This document shows positions 47,871-56,040 of a stretch of 64,000 nucleotides of DNA, one piece after another. The translations under genes were made by a program, and so were the position numbers. Location: the NCBI RefSeq assembly GCF_003173755.1, contig NZ_CP029553.1, forward strand, positions 6,018,001-6,082,000. Reading direction: 5' to 3'. The stretch comes from Methylobacterium terrae (lineage in GTDB: Bacteria > Pseudomonadota > Alphaproteobacteria > Rhizobiales > Beijerinckiaceae). The notes beneath the pieces were generated by a model, which had not been told where the DNA came from, searched no databases, and worked only from the letters and a program-made list of their open reading frames with translations. Each line of letters starts with the position of its first letter. The first letter of the stretch is position 1.

Positions 47871-48219
47871 GGATCACCTCGGTGCGGTCAGGGTCGGACG
47901 ATCCTCCGCCGGACATGGTTAGCGATCGGTTAAGGGCGTCCGCCGGCGCCCCGCATCATGCTGCCGGAGAGGAAACCGGCTCCTGCCGTGGCGGCACGGC
48001 CCTTGCCGGAACAGTCCGTCCCGGCCGTGCGCCGGGACCGGAGCGCCGTCGTGACGGGTCGCGACAATCAGGATCGGCCGTCCGATACCGATGCCGCAGG
48101 TTTCCCCAACATGAACCGATGGTGCCGCATGGCTGCATACGCATAACGTATGGAGCAACCATTCCCGTAGAAGATTGTAATGCGGACGCGGCGCCGGTCG
48201 GCGCCCTGGAAGATGTGCG
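47871..48219. other. Divergent intergenic region, 349 bases
   Basis: No gene. Holds the promoters of the genes at 47870 (minus) and 48220 (plus). Its right end is AT-rich and contains the palindrome at 48136-48152. Confidence 0.6.
48136..48152. promoter_or_regulatory. CATACG-N5-CGTATG inverted repeat
   Basis: Perfect 6-bp arms around CATAA, 68 bases before the start at 48220, in the AT-rich part of the gap. Candidate operator for the gene at 48220; no specific regulator can be named. Confidence 0.4.
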
Positions 48220-48840
48220 ATGAGCGAGCAACCCAGCGCGGAGCCCGTCCCGGCCGAAGCCGTGCGCCGCAGCCTCGACGGCTGCCTGCGCGCACCCGCG
48301 TTCCGGCGGTCGCCGAAGCTGGCCGCCTTCCTGAGCTACATCATCGAGGAGGAGCTGGCCGGCCGGGGCGAGGGCATCAAGGCCTACACCATCGCCACGC
48401 AGGCCCTCGGCCGGGCCGACAGCTTCGATCCGAGCAACGACCCGAGCGTGCGGGTCGAGGCCGGCCGCCTTCGGCGCGTCCTCGACGAGGTCTACGGCGA
48501 CGAGGGCCGGGCCCTGCCGGTCCGCATCCAGGTGCCCGTGGGCGCCTACCGGCCGAGCTTCGAGATCCAGGCCGCCGAGGAGGCCCGCCGGACCGAGGAG
48601 GCGCCCCCACCCGCCGCCAAGCCGCCTGCCAAGCCGCCTGCCAAGCCCCCCGCCAAGTTCTCTCCCAAGCTCACTCCCAAGCCCGCTCCGGTCCCGCCCC
48701 TGCTGCGTGCGGCGGGCGCCCAGGCGCTCGCGCTGTTCGAGACCCGCGGCCAGGCCGTCCTGGCGCTGCTGCTCGCGGTGATCGCGGTCCTCCTCGCCGT
48801 CGAGATCATGCTGCAGATCTACGTGCTCGCCTCCGCCTGA
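48220..48840 (+). CDS. Winged-helix-like sensor protein anchored by a C-terminal membrane helix
   Basis: A 206-residue protein. Residues 12-118 match the N-terminal domain found before TPR or TolB-like regions in many regulators (AFLSYIIEEELAGRGEGIKAY, IATQALGRADSF, DPSVRVEAGRLRRVLDEVY, PVGAYRPSFEI). Then come Lys/Pro repeats (KPPA) and a C-terminal hydrophobic helix (LALLLAVIAVLLAVEIML). So a DNA- or RNA-binding-like domain is tethered to the membrane from the cytoplasmic side. Function unknown; a membrane-bound one-component regulator is a reasonable guess. Confidence 0.75.
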   Translation: MSEQPSAEPVPAEAVRRSLDGCLRAPAFRRSPKLAAFLSYIIEEELAGRGEGIKAYTIATQALGRADSFDPSNDPSVRVEAGRLRRVLDEVYGDEGRALPVRIQVPVGAYRPSFEIQAAEEARRTEEAPPPAAKPPAKPPAKPPAKFSPKLTPKPAPVPPLLRAAGAQALALFETRGQAVLALLLAVIAVLLAVEIMLQIYVLASA

Positions 48841-48931
48841 CCCGGTCTTCGCCGTGGATCGAGCATGATGGAACCGAGGAACGACCTGCGCTGTTCAGTG
48901 ACGTCCATGACGTGACGTACGGGAGGTTGCC

Positions 48932-49156
48932 ATGCGCAAGATGATCGCCGGTGCCGTGCTGGCCGTGGGTCTGGCCGGGTTCGCCGGGGCGGCGGAGGCC
49001 AAGGGCTGCATCAAGGGCGCCGTCGTCGGCGGCATCGCCGGCCACGCCGTCGGCCACACCTTCGCGGGCGCCGCCGCGGGCTGCGCCCTCGGCCGCCACC
49101 AGGCTAACAAGCGCCAGCGCACCCGCGACGACGCCGTGGCGCGCGCCGCCCGCTGA
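48932..49156 (+). CDS. Small secreted glycine-zipper-like protein
   Basis: A 74-residue protein with a signal peptide (MRKMIAGAVLAVGLAGFAG) and a short mature part with two Cys and a Gly-zipper pattern (GAVVGGIAGHAVGHTFAG). Ends in a basic tail. GGGAGG precedes the ATG. Such proteins are common and uncharacterised in Methylobacterium-like genomes; they may sit in the outer envelope. Confidence 0.8.
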   Translation: MRKMIAGAVLAVGLAGFAGAAEAKGCIKGAVVGGIAGHAVGHTFAGAAAGCALGRHQANKRQRTRDDAVARAAR

Positions 49157-49370
49157 GCGCCCGCCTCGCTGCGGCGCAGCATCGTCCTCGCCAGTCGCCG
49201 GTCCGGTTCCGCAGGACAAGCTTGGCCGTTACGAGTTCCGAATGCTCGGGGCGGCTTACGGCGAAGCTTGTAGGTGGACGGACCTAAGCTCGGCGAGCGT
49301 CGCCGTCTTATCGCCACATCTCACCGGCTTCTTGCGCCTCACAGGCACGGAAACCGGGGCGATACATCAG

Positions 49371-50486
49371 ATGCGACGTCGAGCGGACGGACCGGCGCAG
49401 CGGGGCGGCCTGCGGATGGCGGGGCCCCACGGGGACGTCCTCTCCCTCGGCGGCAGCCGGGCCGCCCAGGGCGGCATCCCCGTGATGGCGCGGGCGCTCC
49501 TCGCCGCGGGGTGCCTGGCGGCGGGCCTCTCCGCCCTGCTGCACCAGTACGGCAGCGACCTCGTCACCGCCCGCCCGGCCGTCACCATGATCATGGCCGA
49601 CCTGCTGGTGATGCCGCAGCCCAAGATCCAGAACCTCAAGATCCAGAACCTCAAGCCGCCGACGGCGCAGCCCAGGGAGGCCGCCGTGATGGCGCCCCTG
49701 CGCGAGCCGGTGCACGACCTCGACACCGCCCTCGGCTCGTCGGGCGTCGACCGGGTCTCCTACGACGACCTGCTCGCCGCCAGCACCGGGGGCGATCCCA
49801 ACGAGGTCCTGAGCTTCGGCCCGATGCGGATCCGCCGCCACCTCGTCCAGACCATCGTGCGGGCCGCCGCGACCGTGCGCACCGACCCCGTCCTGCTGAT
49901 GGCGGTGGCCGACAAGGAATCGAGCTTCCTCACCGAGGTCCAGGCCCGGACCTCCTCGGCCACCGGCCTCTACCAGTTCATCGAGCGGACCTGGCTGCAG
50001 GTGATGCGGGAGTTCGGCGCCCAGCACGGCTACGCCCGCGAGGCCGGCCTGATCGGCGACGACAACGGCGTCGCCGACGCGTCCGACCGCGCCCGCATCC
50101 TCGACCTGCGCCGCGACCCCTCGCTCTCCGCCGTGCTGGCCGGCGAGATGCTGAAGCGCGATTCGGCCCGCATCGCTGCCCGGATCGGCCGCGAGCTCAC
50201 CCTCGGCGAGACCTACCTCGCCCACTTCCTCGGGCCGGACGACGCCGAGCGCTTCATGGCCAAGGTGGTCGAGGAGCCGAAGGCCGAGGCCGCTGCCCTG
50301 CTGCCGAAGCCCGCCAAGGCCAACCGGCCGATCTTCTACGAGCGCGTCGGGCGCCGGAAGGCCCGCAGCCTGACGGTGGCGCAGGTCCACGACAAGTTCG
50401 AGGCGATGATGAGCACCCGCGGCGCCCGCTACCGCGACGTCGGCGCCCTGATGGGCGTGATGGCCTACGCCGCCGACACGCCCTGA
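49371..50486 (+). CDS. Lytic transglycosylase-like protein
   Basis: A 371-residue protein with a hydrophobic anchor near residues 38-55 (ARALLAAGCLAAGLSALL) and an SLT-like lysozyme-fold domain (about 165-300). The catalytic Glu is in AVADKESSF, followed by SSATGLYQFIERTWL, and the AHFLGPDDAERFM segment of the family. It cuts peptidoglycan glycan strands in the periplasm. The Lys-Ile-Gln-Asn-Leu pair (KIQNLKIQNL) near residue 87 is a 15-bp duplication. Several ATGs (49371, 49416, 49485) are possible; the last sits just before the anchor. Confidence 0.82.
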   Translation: MRRRADGPAQRGGLRMAGPHGDVLSLGGSRAAQGGIPVMARALLAAGCLAAGLSALLHQYGSDLVTARPAVTMIMADLLVMPQPKIQNLKIQNLKPPTAQPREAAVMAPLREPVHDLDTALGSSGVDRVSYDDLLAASTGGDPNEVLSFGPMRIRRHLVQTIVRAAATVRTDPVLLMAVADKESSFLTEVQARTSSATGLYQFIERTWLQVMREFGAQHGYAREAGLIGDDNGVADASDRARILDLRRDPSLSAVLAGEMLKRDSARIAARIGRELTLGETYLAHFLGPDDAERFMAKVVEEPKAEAAALLPKPAKANRPIFYERVGRRKARSLTVAQVHDKFEAMMSTRGARYRDVGALMGVMAYAADTP

Positions 50487-50595
50487 GGGCGGGGATTTGA
50501 TCGCCGCGGACCGGTCCTCCGCGATGAAGAACGTTGCGAAAAACTCCCGCTGCCGAGCTCCAGTTGCGGAAACCGCGGCGCCGGTCGTGGCTTAT

Positions 50596-50625
50596 CCTCC
50601 TGACGACGGTTCAGCGATCAGGAGG
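50596..50625 (+). promoter_or_regulatory. Hairpin that sequesters the ribosome binding site
   Basis: CCTCCTGA (50596-50603) pairs perfectly with TCAGGAGG (50618-50625) around a 14-base loop. The 3' arm contains the GGAGG ribosome site of the gene starting at 50631. No T run follows, so it is not a terminator. The layout suits an RNA thermometer or another translational switch. Confidence 0.7.
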
Positions 50626-50630
50626 TGGCG

Positions 50631-51251
50631 ATGGGCGCGGCGGGCGCCGGATGCCAGACGGGCGGTACGCAACTCACTCCGACTCTCTCCCTCGACGCCC
50701 TCGGGGCGGGTCTCGCGGCGGCCTATGACGGCCTGATGCTCGAGACCGTGCCGGAGCGGCTGGGCGCCCTCCTGCGCGAGCTGGAGCACCGCCAGGCCGC
50801 GCAGCCCGCGAGCGCGGACGAGGTGCCGCGGCCCGACGACGCGGGCGGCGCGCCGGGGGGAGCGGCGTCCACCCGGCTCGCCCTGCTCGTCGGCGACGTG
50901 CCGGGGGCCGATGAGGCCGCTTCCCTGCTGGCGCGCGCCGGCCTCGAGACGCTGCGCTGTCCCGACCCGGATGCCGGCCTCGACGCCCTGCGCCTGCGCG
51001 GCGACGCCGTCGCCCTGGTCCTGATCGGCCTGCCGACCGGGCGGACCGGTGGGCTCGACGGTGCGGGGCTCGCCCGCGCGGTCGCGACGCTCTGGCCCAC
51101 GATCCACCTCGTCGTCGCCCAGCCGCCGCGCGCCGACGGCCCGGTGCCCGACGCGCGCCTGCCGCCCCAGGCAGTGCCGCTGGACCGGGCGCCCGACCTG
51201 CTCGCCCTCGCCGAGCACGCGGCTCGCAACCCGCGCCCGCCCGTGGATTGA
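50631..51251 (+). CDS. NepR-like anti-sigma domain fused to a degenerate receiver
   Basis: A 206-residue protein. Residues 20-53 (ALGAGLAAAYDGLMLETVPE, then RLGALLRELE) match the short helical NepR anti-sigma factor that holds EcfG inactive. After an Asp/Pro/Gly linker, residues 81-200 follow the receiver fold pattern, but the acidic pair reads GDVPG, the phosphoacceptor strand reads LVLIGLP and the conserved Lys is lost (AVPLDRAPDL), so it should not be phosphorylated. GGAGG 5 bases upstream is locked in a hairpin. Known NepR proteins are about 60 residues and lack a receiver. If correct, it would be an unusual regulator of the general stress response. Confidence 0.65.
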   Translation: MGAAGAGCQTGGTQLTPTLSLDALGAGLAAAYDGLMLETVPERLGALLRELEHRQAAQPASADEVPRPDDAGGAPGGAASTRLALLVGDVPGADEAASLLARAGLETLRCPDPDAGLDALRLRGDAVALVLIGLPTGRTGGLDGAGLARAVATLWPTIHLVVAQPPRADGPVPDARLPPQAVPLDRAPDLLALAEHAARNPRPPVD

Positions 51252-51500
51252 GCCGATCGCGGACGGGCGCCCCGGGTCCCGCGCCGAACGCCGGCGGCAA
51301 GGTGCGAAGCAAGGTGCGGGGAATGGCGGTCATCCGTCCGGCGAACCTCCATATGATGACCTCTGCCGATTTGATCGGCACGGTGGTCCTGGCTTAGGCT
51401 TCCGGGTCTCGGGCTCTCCAGGGGCGCTCCCTCCAGGGGAGTTCGGAGGTCGGAGGAACCGGCATCGAGACGGGCGTGGAACGGATCGGGGGATCTGGGG

Positions 51501-51746
51501 ATGAAGACGAACGACCGCGACAGCTATCAGGCCGAGTACGCCGCGACGGCGGGGCAGCAGGCCGCCTTCTTCCGCGAGCAGGCGGAGCGGCACCGCCAGC
51601 AGGCCGAGCAGGCCCGGGTCTTCGCCGAGCTGAGCCCCGGCGAGGAGAGCCGGGAGCAGAACCGGCGAGCCGAGCGGCTCGAGACCCTGGGGCGGCACGG
51701 CGACACCATGGCGGCCGCCTTCGAGGCCCGCGCACGGCGCGGCTGA
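51501..51746 (+). CDS. Small coiled-coil hypothetical protein
   Basis: An 81-residue protein rich in Glu, Gln, Arg and Ala (QAAFFREQAERHRQQAEQAR), almost entirely helical with coiled-coil character. No signal peptide. The 250 bases upstream carry no gene. Function unknown. Confidence 0.6.
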   Translation: MKTNDRDSYQAEYAATAGQQAAFFREQAERHRQQAEQARVFAELSPGEESREQNRRAERLETLGRHGDTMAAAFEARARRG

Positions 51747-51849
51747 CGATCCGAGGGGGCCCGACCGCCTCCACCGCCGAAGCCCTCGCCTCAACAAGTC
51801 CCTCACGCCAACGAGCCGCGGCCGGCGGCCGCGGCGAGACGGAACCCTC

Positions 51850-52881
51850 GTGCCGATCCTCTCCGTCGACCACGTCACCACCTACCGCTACCGGCAACCG
51901 GTCGGCTTCGGCGAGCACCGGCTCCTGTTCCGGCCCCGGGACAGCTACGACCAGCGCCTGATCGCGGCCTCCCTGGCGATCACGCCCGAGCCGCAGGCGC
52001 TCCACTGGATCCACGACGTGTTCGGGAACTGCGTCGCGGTGGCCCGCTTCCGCGGCCGCGCGGCGGAGCTTCGCTTCGCCTGCCGCATCACCCTCGAGCA
52101 CACGCCCGAGCCGCCCCTCGCCTTCGCGCTCGCGCCGCGGGCGGCGCGCTACCCCTTCGCCTACGACGCCGACGAGGTGCCCGACCTCGCCCGCTGCATC
52201 GAGCGCCAGCACCCGGGCCGGACGGTCGAGGCCTGGGCCCGCGGCTTCCTCGATCCCGACGGCACCGCCGACACCCGCGCCCTCCTCGCCGCGATGACGG
52301 ACGCCGTGCGCCGGGACTTCGCCTACGAGGCCCGGATCGAGAAGGGCGTGCAGGATCCGGCCGAGACCCTGCGTCTCGGCCGCGGCACCTGCCGCGACTT
52401 CGCGCTCCTGATGATCGAGGCGGTGCGCGCCCTCGGCCTGGCCGCCCGGTTCGTCTCCGGGTACATCTACGTCCCGGAGCGCGACGGTGCGACCACCGGT
52501 GACGTGCGCGACGGTGCGACCACCGGTGACGTGCGCGACGGCGCGACCAACGGTGACGCGCGCGACGGCGCGACCATCGTCGATGCGCGCGACGGCGCGA
52601 CCGGGCATCTCGGCGGCGGCTCGACCCATGCCTGGGTCCAGGTCTACCTGCCGGGGGCGGGCTGGGTCGAGTTCGACCCGACCAACGGCATCGTCGGCAA
52701 CCGCGACCTGATCCGCGTCGCGGTCGCCCGTCATCCGGGCCAGGCGGTGCCGCTCCACGGCAGCTGGATCGGTCGGCCGGAGGATTTCCTCGACATGGCG
52801 GTCACGGTCCGGGTGACCGAGATCCCCGCCGGCGAGGTCCGGGCCGGCACCCGCGCGGCGGACCGGCTGGCGGCGGATTAG
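51850..52881 (+). CDS. Transglutaminase-like protein with a repeat insert
   Basis: A 343-residue member of the bacterial transglutaminase-like family. N-terminal beta domain (residues 1-90), then the papain-like core with Cys181 (GTCRDFA), His260 (STHAWVQVYL) and Asp276 (VEFDPTNG), so the triad is complete. Between Cys and His lies an insert of four 9-residue units (RDGATTGDV type, residues 211-251) made by 27-bp tandem repeats. GTG start. Probably cytoplasmic; peptidase or transferase activity is not proven for the family. Confidence 0.88.
   Translation: MPILSVDHVTTYRYRQPVGFGEHRLLFRPRDSYDQRLIAASLAITPEPQALHWIHDVFGNCVAVARFRGRAAELRFACRITLEHTPEPPLAFALAPRAARYPFAYDADEVPDLARCIERQHPGRTVEAWARGFLDPDGTADTRALLAAMTDAVRRDFAYEARIEKGVQDPAETLRLGRGTCRDFALLMIEAVRALGLAARFVSGYIYVPERDGATTGDVRDGATTGDVRDGATNGDARDGATIVDARDGATGHLGGGSTHAWVQVYLPGAGWVEFDPTNGIVGNRDLIRVAVARHPGQAVPLHGSWIGRPEDFLDMAVTVRVTEIPAGEVRAGTRAADRLAAD
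52481..52603. repeat. 27-bp tandem repeats inside the transglutaminase gene
   Basis: Two identical and two diverged 27-bp units plus a partial copy, encoding RDGAT-GD-x. In frame and between catalytic Cys and His. Confidence 0.9.
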
Positions 52882-53000
52882 CCGGGTCGACGAAACTTCG
52901 CCCAGCCCCTGCCGCTTCTTCGCGCAGCCCGCGGGGACGCCGAGGCCTTACCCTGCGTTGACTCTCGGCGCGCCGCCGTCACCAGGGAGCCAGCACCGTC

Positions 53001-53807
53001 ATGAGGATCCGGACCGGGTACGCGATCACCTTCGATTCCCCGGCTCCGACGCCGATGCTGCTGATGCTCAGCGTCCATCCGTCCCGGCTCGGCGATTGCC
53101 TGACCTCGCCGGCCTTGCGCTTCGACCCGCCGATCCCGGCGCGGGACTACGCCGACCGCTACGGCAATACCTGCACCCGCATCCTCGAACCGCCGGGCCC
53201 GCTCACCGTCTCGGCCGATTTCGTGATCGCGGATGGCGGCCGGCCGGACGAGGTCGCCCCCGACGCGATCCAGCACCCGGTGCAGGACCTGCCCGACGAC
53301 GTGATGGTCTACCTGCTGGGCAGCCGCTACTGCGACACCGACAAGCTGTCGAACACCGCCTGGCAGCTCTTCGGGAACACGCCGGAGGGCTGGGCCCGGG
53401 TGCAGGCCATCGTCGACTACGTGCACGAGCGGATCCGCTTCGACTACCAGCGCGCCGACGCCACCCGCTCGGCCTTCGACGGGTTCAACCAGCGCGAGGG
53501 CGTCTGCCGCGACTTCGCCCACCTCGCCGTCACCTTCTGCCGCTGCATGAACATCCCGGCGCGCTACTGCACCGGCTACCTCGGCGACATCGGCGTGCCG
53601 GCGGTGCCGGACCCGATGGACTTCTCGGCCTGGTTCGAGGTCTATCTCGGTGGGCGCTGGTACACGTTCGACGCGCGCCACAACCGGCCGCGGATCGGCC
53701 GCATCGTCATGGCGCGCGGCCGCGACGCCACCGACGTCGCGATCTCGACCCAGTTCGGGCCCTCGCTGCTCTCCGGTTTCCGGGTCCATACCGCCGAGGT
53801 GTTCTGA
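53001..53807 (+). CDS. Transglutaminase-like protein, His-to-Ser variant
   Basis: A 268-residue protein of a second transglutaminase-like subfamily. The nucleophile is Cys169 (EGVCRDFAH); the acid is Asp224 (TFDARHN). At the position of the usual catalytic His the sequence reads MDFSAWFEVYL, with Ser209; a nearby His227 could serve instead. I have the impression that Ser here is normal for this subfamily. The gene lies 119 bases after the other transglutaminase gene, same strand, and may be co-transcribed. Confidence 0.88.
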   Translation: MRIRTGYAITFDSPAPTPMLLMLSVHPSRLGDCLTSPALRFDPPIPARDYADRYGNTCTRILEPPGPLTVSADFVIADGGRPDEVAPDAIQHPVQDLPDDVMVYLLGSRYCDTDKLSNTAWQLFGNTPEGWARVQAIVDYVHERIRFDYQRADATRSAFDGFNQREGVCRDFAHLAVTFCRCMNIPARYCTGYLGDIGVPAVPDPMDFSAWFEVYLGGRWYTFDARHNRPRIGRIVMARGRDATDVAISTQFGPSLLSGFRVHTAEVF

Positions 53808-53975
53808 CCCCTCGCCGCCCGGTCCCTCGGATGCCGTCGATCCGATCAACCGAACGTGAACGTTCCGGCCACGCTCAGTACTCCGCCGACGCGATAAGCG
53901 TCGCTTTAACCGGGAACCACCGAGCCGGGGACAGCATTGTACAGCAAAGGTAACTGCTGAGGTAAGGCTCCGGCC

Positions 53976-54632
53976 ATGAAGATCTTCGCTACCGCCCTGG
54001 CGGGCGCTCTGAGCGTGTGCGTGCTTGCCTCCGCGCCGGCCAAGGCTGCGCCCTACGATCCCTTCGACGCCAACCCGGGCGAGGATTACTACGCCGGCCA
54101 GCCCTACGACGCGCCGAGCTACCGCACGCAGGGCTACTACGGCCAGGGTCAGGGCCAGTCCGCCGGCAGCACCGAGCAGGCCCAGGTCGCCCCGATCCCG
54201 CGGGAGCTGGTGCCGTTCAACGGCGGTTACGCCCCGGGCACGATCGTGGTCTCGACCGCCGAGCGCCGCCTCTACCTGGTGCTGGGCGACGGCATGGCGC
54301 TGCGCTACGGCGTCGGCGTCGGCCGCCCAGGCTTCACCTGGTCGGGCACCAAGACGATCACCGCCAAGCGCGAATGGCCGTCCTGGACGCCCCCGAAGGA
54401 GATGCTGGCCCGCCGCCCCGACCTGCCGCGCTACATGGCCGGCGGCATCGACAACCCGCTCGGCGCCCGCGCGATGTATATCGGCGGCACCCTCTACCGC
54501 ATCCACGGCTCGAACGAGCCGGACACGATCGGCCAGGCGGTGTCCTCGGGCTGCATCCGCATGACCAACGACGACGTCACCGACCTGTACTCGCGGGTCA
54601 AGGTCGGCGCCAAGGTGGTGGTGCTGAACTGA
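53976..54632 (+). CDS. L,D-transpeptidase (YkuD family)
   Basis: A 218-residue exported enzyme. Signal peptide (ALSVCVLASAPAKA), a Gly/Gln/Tyr-rich linker, then the YkuD domain (residues 85-218) with YRIHGSNEP and the catalytic Cys193 in SSGCIRM. It forms 3-3 peptidoglycan crosslinks or attaches proteins to peptidoglycan in the periplasm. Size and layout match the short Rhizobiales type. Followed by a hairpin terminator. Confidence 0.93.
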   Translation: MKIFATALAGALSVCVLASAPAKAAPYDPFDANPGEDYYAGQPYDAPSYRTQGYYGQGQGQSAGSTEQAQVAPIPRELVPFNGGYAPGTIVVSTAERRLYLVLGDGMALRYGVGVGRPGFTWSGTKTITAKREWPSWTPPKEMLARRPDLPRYMAGGIDNPLGARAMYIGGTLYRIHGSNEPDTIGQAVSSGCIRMTNDDVTDLYSRVKVGAKVVVLN

Positions 54633-54666
54633 GAGCCGGCCGTCAGCCGCCGCGCGACGCGATGAA

Positions 54667-54688
54667 AGGGCCGCCCTCGGGCGGTCCT
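54667..54688 (+). terminator. Terminator after the L,D-transpeptidase gene
   Basis: AGGGCCGCCC and GGGCGGTCCT form a compact stem followed by CTTCG. It lies in the 60-base gap before the convergent gene ending at 54696. Confidence 0.6.
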
Positions 54689-54695
54689 CTTCGTG

Positions 54696-55010
54696 TTACG
54701 GCGCCACCCGGCCCGGCGCCGGCGGCTGCGGCGCGCTGAAGCTCGCGAGCGGCACGTCGCAGAAGCAGCGGGCGCCGAGCGGGCGCGGGCCCGGCAGCGG
54801 GCACGAATACGGCTGCGGGCCGGTGAAGCCGCGCTGCACCGCGTCGCAATTGTAGCCGACCGCGCGCCGCGGGGCCGGGCGCTCGTAGCGGTCGTAGCCG
54901 TAGCCGGGAGGCGTGTCCTCCCGGTAGTACTGGGCTTGCGCCGAACCGGTCAGGACCGCGACCAACAGGACGGCCGACGACAGGCCGGCGCGAACGAACC
55001 CTCGCATCAT
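54696..55010 (-). CDS. Small secreted Tyr/Pro/Cys-containing protein
   Basis: A 104-residue protein with a signal peptide (AGLSSAVLLVAVLTGSAQA) and a Pro/Tyr/Arg-rich mature part holding four Cys (NCDAVQ, SCPLPG, CFCDVP), likely disulphide-bonded in the periplasm. GAGAGGAACGCA precedes two adjacent ATGs (55010 and 55007). No family recognised. Confidence 0.7.
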   Translation of the reverse strand: MMRGFVRAGLSSAVLLVAVLTGSAQAQYYREDTPPGYGYDRYERPAPRRAVGYNCDAVQRGFTGPQPYSCPLPGPRPLGARCFCDVPLASFSAPQPPAPGRVAP

Positions 55011-55195
55011 TGCGTTCCTCTCTGGCGGGGAGCTACCCTGCGGGACGCCGCGCGGGCCCCGGGGGGCCGCATCGGTAGCCGAACCGCCCCGCCCCGGCAA
55101 ATCGCGGCCGGTGCGCCGTTCGCGAAAGTCGTCATCGCGTCGTCGTCATCGAGCTTCGTTATCCAGTCTCCGTCCTCGAGCCCGGGAGATCCGCC

Positions 55196-55423
55196 GTGAC
55201 CACCTCGGCCCAATGGCAGCGCACCCTCGACGCGGTCGTCGAACTGGCGGAGGACATCGCCCGCATCTCGCCCGACTGCGCCGACCGGGCGGTGCAGATC
55301 GTCCGGCTGATCCGGGCCGTCGATCCGCCGGCCCGCGCCGTGGGCGACCTCGACGCCGACGATTGCCTGGACGAGCTCGACGTCGGTCCGCTGCGCCGCA
55401 GCAAGACGCCGGACGCGGTCTGA
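55196..55423 (+). CDS. Small acidic hypothetical protein
   Basis: A 75-residue helical, acidic protein (LDAVVELAEDIARISPDCAD) with two Cys and no signal peptide; GTG start preceded by GGGAG. Convergent with the phasin gene. Function unknown. Confidence 0.65.
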   Translation: MTTSAQWQRTLDAVVELAEDIARISPDCADRAVQIVRLIRAVDPPARAVGDLDADDCLDELDVGPLRRSKTPDAV

Positions 55424-55430
55424 CGAGAAA

Positions 55431-55458
55431 GGCCGCGCCCCCTCGCGGGAGCGCGGCC
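55431..55458. terminator. Terminator between convergent genes
   Basis: GGCCGCGC and GCGCGGCC (8 bp) around a 12-base GC-rich loop, between the stop at 55423 and the phasin stop at 55505. Can serve either strand. Confidence 0.6.
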
Positions 55459-55504
55459 TCGACCGTGCCGGCCGGCGGCCCGGCGAACCGGGCCGTGCGC
55501 GTCC

Positions 55505-55993
55505 TTAGGACGCCGCGTCCTTGGCGGCGTTGGTCGCGTTGCTGGCGGTGTTGCGGGCCGCCTCGGCGCCCTGCTGCATGGCGTTGCGGGCCTGCTCGGC
55601 GCCCTGCTGCATCGCCTGCTTGGCGTTCTCGGCGCCCTGCTGCATCGCGCTCTGGGCGAGGCCGCCGAACTCGCGGGCCTGGGTCTGCATCGCGGCGAAC
55701 TGGCTGCGCACGAACTCGGCCTGGTGCTGCATCGCCTCCTGCACGTCCTTCGAGCGGACGAGCTTCTGGGCGAGGTCGAACGCGGCGTTCACGTTCTGCT
55801 CGGCGTAGGAGATGCCGCGGGTCGAGACGTCCTGGGCGTTGTTGCGGGCGAGCTCGGCCGAGCCCTGCAGCGTGTCGGCGGTCTTGCGCGCCGCGCCGAT
55901 GAAGGAGTCGAACGCCTTGCGGGCCTGCTCGACGCTCTTCTCCGCGAAGTCCCGCATCTCGGTCGGGATCTCGTAGTTCGGGGTCTGGGTCAT
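55505..55993 (-). CDS. Phasin family protein
   Basis: A 162-residue all-helical protein of the phasin_2 type (YEIPTEMRDFAEKSVEQARKAF and FDLAQKLVRSKDVQEAMQ), ending in Ala/Gln-rich repeats (MQQGAENAKQAMQQGAEQA). Phasins coat polyhydroxybutyrate granules and control their number and size. The start MTQTPNYEIP is fixed by GAGGAGAC upstream. A 17-bp palindrome about 50 bases upstream may bind the PHA regulator PhaR. Confidence 0.9.
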   Translation of the reverse strand: MTQTPNYEIPTEMRDFAEKSVEQARKAFDSFIGAARKTADTLQGSAELARNNAQDVSTRGISYAEQNVNAAFDLAQKLVRSKDVQEAMQHQAEFVRSQFAAMQTQAREFGGLAQSAMQQGAENAKQAMQQGAEQARNAMQQGAEAARNTASNATNAAKDAAS

Positions 55994-56040
55994 GTTCGTC
56001 TCCTCGTGTTTTTCGGCGGCACGTTGTCGGCCCGGCACGC

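Noticed and set aside
54993..55018. AACG-N17-GTTCC, an EcfG-type promoter on the minus strand
   Set aside because: It overlaps the start codons of the gene it would serve, so it would transcribe from inside the gene; probably chance.
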